DNA of 64,000 nt, from positions 1 to 64,000 of the forward strand of contig NZ_MUHW01000003.1 of the NCBI RefSeq assembly GCF_002007235.1, given 5' to 3'. The notes under the pieces are model-generated. The model saw only the letters and a list, made by a program, of their open reading frames with translations, did no database searches and had not been told where the DNA came from. The translations under genes and the position numbers were made by a program. The stretch comes from Oribacterium sp. C9 (GTDB lineage: Bacteria > Bacillota > Clostridia > Lachnospirales > Lachnospiraceae). Positions 52,728 through 60,379 of this stretch are shown one piece after another. Position 1 is the first letter of the stretch. Every line of letters starts with the position of its first letter.

Positions 52728-53675
52728 TTGGGCAATACAATATTAAAACCTAAATTAACTATAGATGAGCAAATCGAGCACATGAAAAAGAAGGGGATAA
52801 CTTTTTCGTGTGGTGTTTCCGAGGATGATGCAAAAGAATTTCTCCGGAATAATAACTATTATATGAAGTTAAGCTCTTATAGAAAAAATTTTTATAAACG
52901 ATCAGAAGGAAAGAAAAAGGGACAATACTCTAATCTGGATTTTGCTTATCTCAAAGAACTGTCTACCTTGGACATGCATCTCAGATATTTAATTATTGAG
53001 ATGTGTTTGGATATAGAGCACTCCATTAAGGTTGTACTTTTGAATCATGTATCTTCTGACCCTAACGAAGATGGTTATAGTATTGTGAATAACTTTCTCT
53101 CGTTTAATCCAAATAATATGAAGATACTTAGCCGTATTCAAACACATAAGTCCGGAGAATATTGTAAAGACTTAATAAAAAAGTATTATCCCAATTTCCC
53201 GGTATGGGTATTTTTAGAATTAATATCTTTCGGAGATTTGATTTTCTTTTGCGATTACTATGCCCAAACTACTGGAATCCGTATTGTCGAAAACAAATAC
53301 ATGAATGTTGTTAGAGATCTGCGAAATGCTGCCGCACATAGCAATTGCATTCTTAACAATATTACAACCCGCATTGATCCTTCAAAGCAAATTGATTCAA
53401 CAATTGTGGCTTTCATACCTGATAATAGAGGTATTTCAAAAGCTTCAAAAAGGAATAACTTAAATTACAAATTTGCATATAATTTCACAACATTATTATA
53501 TGTGTATGATAGCATTGTTGGAAAATCTCTAAAATCAACACGGTATTCTGAATTGACCGAATTCTTAAAAACGCGTGTATGCCGCAACAGATCTTATTTT
53601 TTAAAAAATGATAAATTAACGGGGACGTATCACTTCATTGATAAATTGGTTGACATTTTATCTTCCAGAGTGTAA
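52728..53675 (+). CDS. Abi_2 (AbiD/AbiF-like) abortive infection protein
   Basis: 315 residues, start TTG at 52728 with AAAGGAGG 9 bases upstream. LTIDEQIEHMKKKGITFSC, NNYYMKLSSYRKNFYKR and DFAYLKELSTLDMHLRYLII are conserved Abi_2 segments, and the C-terminal RDLRNAAAHSNCIL carries the R-N-x3-H of HEPN nucleases. Such proteins stop infection by other phages, probably by cutting RNA. It lies in the lysogeny-expressed part, between repressor and integrase, where cargo defence genes are common. Confidence 0.85.
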   Translation: MGNTILKPKLTIDEQIEHMKKKGITFSCGVSEDDAKEFLRNNNYYMKLSSYRKNFYKRSEGKKKGQYSNLDFAYLKELSTLDMHLRYLIIEMCLDIEHSIKVVLLNHVSSDPNEDGYSIVNNFLSFNPNNMKILSRIQTHKSGEYCKDLIKKYYPNFPVWVFLELISFGDLIFFCDYYAQTTGIRIVENKYMNVVRDLRNAAAHSNCILNNITTRIDPSKQIDSTIVAFIPDNRGISKASKRNNLNYKFAYNFTTLLYVYDSIVGKSLKSTRYSELTEFLKTRVCRNRSYFLKNDKLTGTYHFIDKLVDILSSRV

Positions 53676-53712
53676 TGTTAAAGCACAATTGAAAAGCATT
53701 TTTGCTTTTGTA

Positions 53713-53760
53713 CGGAGTGATTCGTCCCACAAGGGAAGTTTCGCTCCTTATTTTTTTATC
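53713..53760 (+). terminator. Terminator of the Abi_2 gene
   Basis: Stem GGAGTGA / TCGCTCC (one G-U pair) followed by TTATTTTTTT. Confidence 0.7.
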
Positions 53761-53804
53761 TGCGAATTTCTCCCAACCTAGTCTCAATCCACTCCTATAT
53801 TACC

Positions 53805-54026
53805 CTAACAGAGCCCAAGCTCCTTTTCAACTTCACCCAGAGTATAGGTTGTAGGATCGGACTTGCGTGACTGCATAGCTCTTTCATAGCACTGCAGGTC
53901 ATGCTCATCCTCTATCTTCTCCATGACAGCCTGGTGGAACAGCTCAGATATGCTTATGTTGTGGAGCGAAGCATAGTTTTTTATTAATGATGTATCTTCG
54001 TCGCTGAGCGTTAATGTAATAGTCAT
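53805..54026 (-). CDS. RelB/DUF6290-type antitoxin-like protein, orphan
   Basis: 73 residues. MTITLTLSDEDTSLIKNYAS is a ribbon-helix-helix start, then HNISISELFHQAVMEKIEDE and a helical tail. Matching toxins normally follow by a few bases; here only the terminator of the Abi_2 gene follows, so the antitoxin stands alone. It lies opposite to the integrase gene and could regulate it. Confidence 0.7.
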   Translation of the reverse strand: MTITLTLSDEDTSLIKNYASLHNISISELFHQAVMEKIEDEHDLQCYERAMQSRKSDPTTYTLGEVEKELGLC

Positions 54027-54042
54027 AGCACAATCCTCCGTA

Positions 54043-54061
54043 TGTAATACATTTTATTACA
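54043..54061. promoter_or_regulatory. Palindrome upstream of the orphan antitoxin
   Basis: TGTAAT-N7-ATTACA lies just upstream of the antitoxin-like gene and 100 bp before the integrase gene; a plausible autoregulatory operator. Confidence 0.5.
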
Positions 54062-54160
54062 TCTTATTCTTTCATCCATTAATTTTTTCTAAAACATCGG
54101 GTTTTACTCTATTAATTCAGACATCTGCTGCACATTCGGAATTTTAGAAAGGATATCGTC

Positions 54161-55159
54161 ATGTCAACTATCAGAAAGCGCGGTAGTTCTTACCGCATAG
54201 AAAAGATGTATAAGGGTGAGCGCTATAGTCTCACCCTAGACCATAAGCCGACTAAATCAGAAGCCGACAGGCTCATGTGGGAGCTTATAGAATCCACTGA
54301 CGCTTCCATGCCTCCGGATTCATTCGAGGCTGTCGCAAACGACTATATCAAATCAAAGGACTCTATCTTATCTCCTGCCACTATCCGGGGATACAGGTCC
54401 ATGTTAAAAAATCTTCCTCACGAATTCAGAAATGCCCGTTTAAAGGCTATTGACCGCAAAAGGGTACAATTGTTGCTTAATGATGTTTCGAGTCGCTCCA
54501 GCCCTAAATCCGTTCGAAATCTGAGCGGTTTTATCTCATCCGTGATAAAGTCTGTAAATCCCGAGTGGAACAATAACGTCACTCTGCCCCAGAAGAAAGT
54601 TGAGTTATTTTACGTTCCCGAAAAAGAAGATGTGAAAAAGATCCTGGAAGCATCAAAAGGCACGCGCTACGAGATACCTTTATGGCTTGCCGTATTTGGT
54701 CTCCGCCGTTCCGAGGTCCTTGCTCTTGAGACCACTGATCTGAGAGATAACATAATTACGGTGAATAAGGCGCTTGTTCCGGACGGCAACCATAACATGG
54801 TGCTAAAGACTACAAAGACAACAGCTTCCACCAGAGAAGTCACTATCACGCCTTACGTCGCCGATCTGATACGTGCTCTTCCCGAAGGGCGTATATTTAA
54901 CGGTAATCCCGACACCATACTAAACTATCTGCACAAGACTCAGGATAAGTTAGGCGTACCGAGATTTAAGCTGCACTTCTTCCGGAGGTTCTTTGCTTCT
55001 ACTGCAAGGGAATCCATGGGTGACGTATATGTGGAACAGATGGGCGGATGGACAAAAGGCAGTTCTGTCATGAAGAAGGTATATGACTATGCTCAGAAAC
55101 GTGAAGCTGAAAAGCATCGAGAAGAGTTTGCGAAGCGCATGGGAAACATGTTTGACTGA
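54161..55159 (+). CDS. int: Tyrosine site-specific integrase of E2
   Basis: 332 residues. Catalytic Arg in FGLRRSEVLAL, H-x-x-R in LHFFRRFFAS and Tyr in MKKVYDYAQ. Related over its whole length to the E1 integrase (SVRNLSGFIS, TRYEIPLWLA, ESMGDVYVEQMGGW), but recognising a tRNA-Leu end. AAAGGA precedes the start. No xis gene seen. Confidence 0.92.
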   Translation: MSTIRKRGSSYRIEKMYKGERYSLTLDHKPTKSEADRLMWELIESTDASMPPDSFEAVANDYIKSKDSILSPATIRGYRSMLKNLPHEFRNARLKAIDRKRVQLLLNDVSSRSSPKSVRNLSGFISSVIKSVNPEWNNNVTLPQKKVELFYVPEKEDVKKILEASKGTRYEIPLWLAVFGLRRSEVLALETTDLRDNIITVNKALVPDGNHNMVLKTTKTTASTREVTITPYVADLIRALPEGRIFNGNPDTILNYLHKTQDKLGVPRFKLHFFRRFFASTARESMGDVYVEQMGGWTKGSSVMKKVYDYAQKREAEKHREEFAKRMGNMFD

Positions 55160-55172
55160 GCAGTGAAACCTC

Positions 55173-55204
55173 TGGCGTAATCTTGGCGTAATTCTTGGCG
55201 TAAT
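55173..55204. promoter_or_regulatory. Integrase arm-type sites at the right end of E2
   Basis: Three direct copies of TGGCGTAAT (55173, 55184, 55196), matching two at the left end. Confidence 0.62.
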
Positions 55205-55261
55205 TTTTTTCTAAAACCGTATAAAATACTCTCTTTTGGTAGAGTAACATAGGCAAAACAA

Positions 55262-55310
55262 AACGGCTAAATACCTAGTATTTTCTAAGGAAATAAGGTA
55301 TTTAGCCGTT
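55262..55310. terminator. Terminator between integrase and tRNA-Leu
   Basis: AACGGCTAAATACCT / AGGTATTTAGCCGTT stem; serves integrase on the plus side and replaces the tRNA terminator on the minus side. Confidence 0.75.
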
Positions 55311-55319
55311 CTTTTGAAT

Positions 55320-55347
55320 TATGGGGTCGAAGGGACTTGAACCCTCA
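55320..55347. repeat. attR of E2 within the tRNA-Leu 3' end
   Basis: 28 bp identical to 45305-45332, covering the T-arm and acceptor. Confidence 0.9.
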
Positions 55348-55402
55348 CGTCATGGACACAGGAACCTAAATCCTGCGCGTCTGCCAATTCCGCCACAACC
55401 CC
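55322..55402 (-). tRNA. tRNA-Leu (anticodon UAG)
   Basis: Acceptor GGGGTTG / CGACCCC with discriminator A, long variable arm, anticodon stem CAGGA-TTTAGGT-TCCTG giving UAG. CCA is not encoded. Target of E2 integration; the gene stays complete because E2 brings a copy of its 3' end. Confidence 0.95.
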
Positions 55403-55570
55403 TTATAAAAAGATGAATCATCTTATTGTCAGCCTCTATATAATAGCAAATGACAATAAGATAATCCACCATTAATTGATATATGATGATGCCTTCAAAG
55501 ATAGATACCTGAGCATTCAGGTTTTATTTCGCTCTATTTGAGAGCCTTTTGCGTGTTTTCCTCCGTTCAG

Positions 55571-57283
55571 TCATATGATGCTTTCCGACTTGTATATACG
55601 GCTGTACTTTGTCTCGAAATCCATGACGGAAACCGGCTTTGAATAAAGGTATCCCTGATAGATATCGCAGCCCATGGAGCTGAGTTCCTCATACTGCTGA
55701 GGAGTTTCTATGCCCTCTGTAACTGTGCTCATACCGAGCCGCTTAGCCATATATATAACTGAATCAATAATTATCCTGCTACGGTCTTCGTTATCAGACT
55801 TGCTGAGGAAGCCCATATCCAGCTTTACAATATCAGCCCTTATATCCTTAAGCATATTAAGTGATGAATAGCCGCTTCCGAAATCATCGATTCCGATTAT
55901 AAATCCATCTTCCTTAAGCCGGAGTATCATCTCGCTCACACCGCTCGGGTTACGCATCAGGGCGGTTTCTGTGATTTCAAGATGAAGCTTTTCCGGATCG
56001 ATGCCATATTTCCTCACAAGACCGGTTATGACTTCGTATACATCCATGAATTCCATGTCTCTGGGAGAAACATTGATCGATATGTACAGGTCTCTGAATT
56101 CAGTATGCTTCCACTCCCTTAGTTTAAGGGCAGCCATCTCCCATACATATGCATCCAGATGACTTATGAGGTTTGATTTCTCAAGCACCGGTATGAAAGC
56201 ATTGGGAGGAATAACTGTATTGTCATCTCTCTTCCATCTTACCAATGCTTCGCATCCTATAAGTTCCTCATTCTGATTTACCTGAGGCTGCAGGTAGATT
56301 CTGAATTCCCCGCCTTTGAGAGCTGATTCAAAGTGTGTTACTACTATCTTTTCGGTGATAGCCTGTTTCATCATCTCCGGATCATAAAATGCAAATGTTA
56401 CCGGATCTTCCGAGTTGATGGAATTAAGTGCCATCATGGCTCTGTCACACATGGCGCTTACATCGTCCGTCATGGTATCCATCTTGTACACTCCGGCCTG
56501 TATTCTCAGTGTCTGCTTCTCGGAAGCTATCTGACTGCGGATGAGATTTATCATGCTGTGATACATGGCTTTGTCATAGTTCTTCTCAGGTACAAGAATC
56601 GCGAATTTGTCTGCATAAAGGCGTCCGTAGATATCATCTGCATACATAAGTGATTTAATGATTCTTCCTGTAGTCTTTAGTATGGAATCGCCGAATTTAT
56701 CTCCATGGATCTGGTTAATGAGTTTAAAATCCCTGATGTTAGTTATTATGAGATAATGTGCACCGCTGTCGGATCGGTGGAAGCTGCGGTATTTTTCCAC
56801 AACATGACAGAACCCCTCACGATTTAAAAGACCTGTTAAAGGGTCGTGCATCTGTCTGTATCTGACACCGGCTTTTCCGGTGGAACCCGGAATGCACTCG
56901 TCTATAATGTATATGGTGCTTCGAAGCTTTCCTTCGGAACTGTTCATATGATGGCAAATGATATCGAATACCTTCTCTCCTTCGTAGGATTCAAATATCT
57001 GGCACCAGTTTGAATACTCGATCTGTTTCGACGGAGTCTGAATCCATTCGAAAAAGGTCTTCTCCAAACTTTCGCTGCTGGTTACATTAAACATCTCAAA
57101 TGCCTTTGAATTGGCATATGTCAGTCTGTTTTTATCGTCAAAACATATTAGAGTCAGATTACTGGACTTGATTGCCTGCTGCAATATACCAACAAGCTTA
57201 TCGTTGGTTAATGTAGTGTCCGAAAATGAATCTCTGTAGCCTATCAGATTCCCAAAGCGAAAGTAAGCATCGTCGTTAAACAT
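55571..57283 (-). CDS. PAS-GGDEF-EAL c-di-GMP protein with degenerate GGDEF
   Basis: 570 residues, no membrane helix. A PAS domain (about 30-140), a GGDEF domain (about 145-300; DPLTGLLNREGF is normal, but the active-site motif reads GRLYADKF in place of GG[DE]EF), then EAL (about 315-560) with EALVRWKR, DDFGSGYSSL, KLDMGFLSK and TEGIE intact. It is therefore probably a c-di-GMP phosphodiesterase, with the GGDEF part acting as a sensor or allosteric site. The 288 bp behind its 3' end and before it hold only tRNA genes and AT-rich sequence. Confidence 0.88.
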   Translation of the reverse strand: MFNDDAYFRFGNLIGYRDSFSDTTLTNDKLVGILQQAIKSSNLTLICFDDKNRLTYANSKAFEMFNVTSSESLEKTFFEWIQTPSKQIEYSNWCQIFESYEGEKVFDIICHHMNSSEGKLRSTIYIIDECIPGSTGKAGVRYRQMHDPLTGLLNREGFCHVVEKYRSFHRSDSGAHYLIITNIRDFKLINQIHGDKFGDSILKTTGRIIKSLMYADDIYGRLYADKFAILVPEKNYDKAMYHSMINLIRSQIASEKQTLRIQAGVYKMDTMTDDVSAMCDRAMMALNSINSEDPVTFAFYDPEMMKQAITEKIVVTHFESALKGGEFRIYLQPQVNQNEELIGCEALVRWKRDDNTVIPPNAFIPVLEKSNLISHLDAYVWEMAALKLREWKHTEFRDLYISINVSPRDMEFMDVYEVITGLVRKYGIDPEKLHLEITETALMRNPSGVSEMILRLKEDGFIIGIDDFGSGYSSLNMLKDIRADIVKLDMGFLSKSDNEDRSRIIIDSVIYMAKRLGMSTVTEGIETPQQYEELSSMGCDIYQGYLYSKPVSVMDFETKYSRIYKSESII

Positions 57284-57530
57284 ATAAGTCTTCCTGATTT
57301 CTGTAATAATACAAGTCTTTAAAATATATCATACGCAACTGTATCTATAAATAGAAATGCTGCTGAATGATTAAAAACATGGATATTTTTTAGTATCATG
57401 TCTTAGAAAATAATATACTACAATTTTCCTGCAAATTAAATCTACGAAAAAACTTAAAAAAATTAATTTTTTGGCATGATTGCCATAACTATGGCTGAAA
57501 TGGTTTATATAACATAATTCTTAATATAAC

Positions 57531-57558
57531 AAAAAAACGATGTAACAAACGTTACACC
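57531..57558 (-). terminator. Terminator of the tRNA operon
   Basis: TGTAAC / GTTACA hairpin followed on the minus strand by TTTTTTT. The rest of 57284-57530 is AT-rich with no visible gene; it contains the promoter region of the GGDEF-EAL gene. Confidence 0.75.
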
Positions 57559-57581
57559 GGAACAATCATTATATAAAAAGA

Positions 57582-57654
57582 TGAGGCTGACGGGATTCGA
57601 ACTCGCGACAACTTGATTAAAAGTCAAGTGCTCTACCGACTGAGCTACAGCCTC
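57582..57654 (-). tRNA. tRNA-Lys (anticodon UUU)
   Basis: Acceptor GAGGCTG / CAGCCTC, anticodon stem CTTGA-CTTTTAA-TCAAG. Last of four tRNA genes transcribed together Arg-His-Gln-Lys. Confidence 0.95.
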
Positions 57655-57659
57655 ATAAA

Positions 57660-57731
57660 CAGGGCCAGTTGGATTCGAACCAACGAATGCAGGCGTCAAA
57701 GGCCTGTGCCTTACCGCTTGGCGATAGCCCC
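57660..57731 (-). tRNA. tRNA-Gln (anticodon UUG)
   Basis: Acceptor GGGGCTA / TGGCCCT (a U-G at the end and one inside) with discriminator G, anticodon stem CAGGC-CTTTGAC-GCCTG. Confidence 0.93.
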
Positions 57732-57751
57732 ACTTTAGCCTGCTGGCTAAG

Positions 57752-57826
57752 GGTGGGTACCGGAACTCGAATCCGGGATCTCCAGAACCACAATCTGGCG
57801 CGATAACCAACTACGCTATACCCACC
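57752..57826 (-). tRNA. tRNA-His (anticodon GUG)
   Basis: Encodes the extra G-1 opposite C73 (GGTGGGTA / TACCCACC) typical of tRNA-His; anticodon stem CCAGA-TTGTGGT-TCTGG. Confidence 0.95.
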
Positions 57827-57883
57827 ATATTACGGCCGCATTTGCGAACCTTTGTTGTCATCCTCTTTCTCTCGAAAGAGAAA

Positions 57884-57957
<74 letters not shown>

Positions 57958-58099
57958 ATTCGTTTTTTGTGTCGCTCGCTTCAAGCGACTCAGTTATATT
58001 AGCGAATACCTGCTCTAATGTCAACAACAAATTTAAACTTTTTTCAAATATTTTTTTGAGCCGGCTTTTCGCCTTGATTTTATCTATGGAAAATATAGT

Positions 58100-58135
58100 A
58101 AAAAAGCCGTCCTGCACCTCTTCCTGGTACAGGAC
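58100..58135 (-). terminator. Terminator of kdgA
   Basis: GTCCTG-ACC / GGT-CAGGAC hairpin followed on the minus strand by GGCTTTTTT. Confidence 0.8.
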
Positions 58136-58146
58136 AGCGATATATA

Positions 58147-58779
58147 TCAGTGTGTGAGATCGTAAGCTTCCTGACAGAGCTTTGTGATACCTGCCCAGTC
58201 CTTTGCTGCAACAAGGTCCTTCTTGCATACCCATGTTCCGCCTACACTGATGATCTTGTCGAAACCGAGGTACTCGTTGACATTATCAACGTTGACTCCG
58301 CCTGTTGGCATAAACTTGATCTGAGGGAATACGCTTGCAAGGGACTTGATGGTCTTGAGTCCACCGTAGTTGCCTGCAGGGAAGAACTTAACCATAGGAA
58401 GATTGTATCTGAGAGCGTTTGTTATATCAGTAGGAGTACATGTGCCCGGGCAATATGCTACTCCGTGTCCGATAGCACACTGAGCAACTTCATCAGAGAA
58501 TGATGGAGCCACGATGAACTGAGCACCGGCCTTGATGGCACGTGTGCACTGTTCACGATCAATAACCGTTCCTGCACCAACCACTACATTAGGGCACTCC
58601 TTAGCTATACGTGCGATAGCATCTGCAGCTGCAGGTGTTCTGAATGTAACTTCAGCCATAGGAAGCTTTCCTGCCTCAAGAGCCTTTGCAAGAGGAACGG
58701 CATCCTCTACATCGTCGATAACAACTACAGGACAAACCTTAAGTTCAGCAAGTCTTGCCATAAAATCATTCTGTGTCAT
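58147..58779 (-). CDS. kdgA: 2-keto-3-deoxy-6-phosphogluconate aldolase
   Basis: 210 residues. Schiff-base Lys in MVKFFPAG, Glu in MAEVTFRTPAA and the phosphate site MPTGGVNVDN are intact. It splits KDPG into pyruvate and glyceraldehyde 3-phosphate, the last step of uronate breakdown (and of Entner-Doudoroff). Works with uxuA, uxuB and kduI of this window. AAAGGAG precedes the start; the upstream region has two palindromic operator candidates. Confidence 0.95.
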   Translation of the reverse strand: MTQNDFMARLAELKVCPVVVIDDVEDAVPLAKALEAGKLPMAEVTFRTPAAADAIARIAKECPNVVVGAGTVIDREQCTRAIKAGAQFIVAPSFSDEVAQCAIGHGVAYCPGTCTPTDITNALRYNLPMVKFFPAGNYGGLKTIKSLASVFPQIKFMPTGGVNVDNVNEYLGFDKIISVGGTWVCKKDLVAAKDWAGITKLCQEAYDLTH

Positions 58780-58823
58780 AACATATCTCCTTTATATAAC
58801 AATTAAATACCGGATTTTTTGAA

Positions 58824-58849
58824 TGTAAGCGGATTTGTAACCGCTTACA
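58824..58849. promoter_or_regulatory. Palindromic operator with an embedded cre-like box upstream of kdgA
   Basis: TGTAAGCGG-N8-CCGCTTACA is a perfect 9-bp inverted repeat. Its right part, TTGTAACCGCTTACA (58835-58849), fits the CcpA cre consensus WTGNAANCGNWNNCW at every position. Either catabolite control or a LacI-type uronate repressor could bind. Confidence 0.55.
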
Positions 58850-58911
58850 CCACCCTATTATATATTAAATCATTTTCTCTTACAAGTAAAAATACGTCCG
58901 ATTTTTAAAGA

Positions 58912-58927
58912 ACCAAACCGGTTTACA
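58912..58927. promoter_or_regulatory. Second operator candidate upstream of kdgA
   Basis: ACCAAACCGGTTTACA is close to the palindrome TGTAAACCGGTTTACA; the mirror-image partial match lies upstream of kduI at 33199-33214. Confidence 0.45.
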
Positions 58928-59016
58928 GAATCACATAGCAATTACATCAGAACAGCAGAGACTGATTTTACAAGACGCAATATATCAAGCCTTATTACCG
59001 GCACAATATCTTCTGT

Positions 59017-60201
59017 TCAATTCCTGTCGAGGTACACCTGATGATACTTGAAATCACCCTCTTCGCTTATATCTATCACCATATAGGAAGGGCGACGGTC
59101 CATCTGTCTCGGGAAGCTGATCGAGCCCGGATTTATACAGGTCACTCCGTTTACCACCTTTAAAAAAGGCTTATGGGTATGTCCGAACATGGCTATATCA
59201 CATCCGCGGATCTTTGCCTCTTCAGCTAGCTGAGTGAGATCAAAGTTCACTCCGTAATAATGACCGTGGGTCATGAAACACTTGTGCTTTCCGAATTCTG
59301 CAACTATATCTCTCGGAAGATCATTGAAGAAATCATTGTTTCCCTTTACGAAGTAGCACTTTACACCGTCTCCGGCATACTGCTGTATCATACCTTCGGT
59401 TCCCTCTGCATCGCCGAGATGAACCAGGAAATCTATCATCCCGAGACGGCTCAGAACATCCCTTAGATTATCGTCCCTATGATGAGAATCACTGACAACT
59501 AGGATCGACTGAAAGGGGCGGACAAGTCCGCTGTCCTCCTCATTCTCGGGGAATGCTGCCTGATTGATTCCCTTTTTTTTATCCTCATCAAAAACCTTTT
59601 TGAGAAGATCTCTCATGGCTCGGAGAGCTTTTCCTCTGTGGGAAATGCTGTTCTTTTCCTCAGCTGTGAGCTCTGCCGAAGTCTTTCCGTATTCCGGAAG
59701 ATAAAGTATTGGATCGTAGCCGAAACCGTTTTTGCCTTTAGGTTCTTCGGAAATGAGACCCTCAAACAGCCCTTCAGTATGGAATACTCTTCCATCGGCG
59801 AAAACGGCACATATATTGCAGGTGAAGTGGGCGGCACGCTCCGTTCCCTTTGCGAATCTCAGCTCGTGTATGATACGGGCATTCTTCTCTTCGTAGGAGG
59901 TTTCCTCCCCCAGATATCTCGCACTGTAGATTCCGGGAAGTCCGAACATGTAATTTACACAGAGACCCGAGTCGTCTGACATTATGATGTCATCGTCCTT
60001 CAGCATACCGTGAGCCAGCATGTAGCTTCTGATGCCTGCTGCCTTCAGCTCGGCATTGTCTGCAAATGTTTTTCCCGTTTCAACAGGTTCAAAATCGATA
60101 CCGAGTTCGCTTTTTGCGACTATGTCGCTTGCCACTTCTCCGAGTATCTGTCTTACCTCGATAATTTTGTTTTTGTTATGTGTAGCAAAAATAATACGCA
60201 T
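59017..60201 (-). CDS. Fusion of XTP/dITP pyrophosphatase (RdgB) and YfcE-like phosphodiesterase
   Basis: 394 residues. Residues 1-200 are a complete RdgB/HAM1 domain: FATHNKNKIIEVRQIL, DDSGLCVN, GLPGIYSARY, FGYDPIL and SHRGKAL; it hydrolyses non-canonical purine nucleotides. Residues 228-394 are a calcineurin-type phosphodiesterase of the YfcE group: VVSDSHHRDDNL, HLGDAEGT, KGNNDFF, THGHYYG and FGHTHKP metal ligands. A 28-residue linker joins them. In many Clostridia the two are adjacent genes; here they are one. Confidence 0.93.
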   Translation of the reverse strand: MRIIFATHNKNKIIEVRQILGEVASDIVAKSELGIDFEPVETGKTFADNAELKAAGIRSYMLAHGMLKDDDIIMSDDSGLCVNYMFGLPGIYSARYLGEETSYEEKNARIIHELRFAKGTERAAHFTCNICAVFADGRVFHTEGLFEGLISEEPKGKNGFGYDPILYLPEYGKTSAELTAEEKNSISHRGKALRAMRDLLKKVFDEDKKKGINQAAFPENEEDSGLVRPFQSILVVSDSHHRDDNLRDVLSRLGMIDFLVHLGDAEGTEGMIQQYAGDGVKCYFVKGNNDFFNDLPRDIVAEFGKHKCFMTHGHYYGVNFDLTQLAEEAKIRGCDIAMFGHTHKPFLKVVNGVTCINPGSISFPRQMDRRPSYMVIDISEEGDFKYHQVYLDRN

Positions 60202-60287
60202 ATCCTGTCTCTTTTCTTAGAGTGATTTGCAGGAGCCTTTTATATGTAAAGCCATCCTGAAAATAGGACTATGCTTTCTGCTTATAA

Positions 60288-60327
60288 GGCTATACCTACA
60301 GTATTTAATAATACCGTAAGTATAGCC
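60288..60327. terminator. Hairpin between uxuB and the rdgB fusion gene
   Basis: GGCTATAC and GTATAGCC arms with an inner GTATT / AATAC; weak T-run, so termination is uncertain. Confidence 0.45.
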
Positions 60328-60379
60328 CTTCATAAAAGTCAAAAATGATAATTACTAATTTTTAAGTCTATTTGTAATT

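Larger units (their letters stand above)
45305..55347. mobile_element. Prophage remnant E2 integrated in tRNA-Leu(UAG)
   Basis: A 28-bp direct repeat of the tRNA 3' end (45305-45332 and 55320-55347) bounds 10.0 kb with integrase, repressor region, an Abi_2 gene, a Panacea-domain gene with a membrane partner, a DGR-like reverse transcriptase, XkdX-like protein, holin and endolysin. As in E1 there are no packaging or head genes. An early-gene start is joined to the reverse transcriptase gene near 51050, marking a deletion. Confidence 0.88.
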
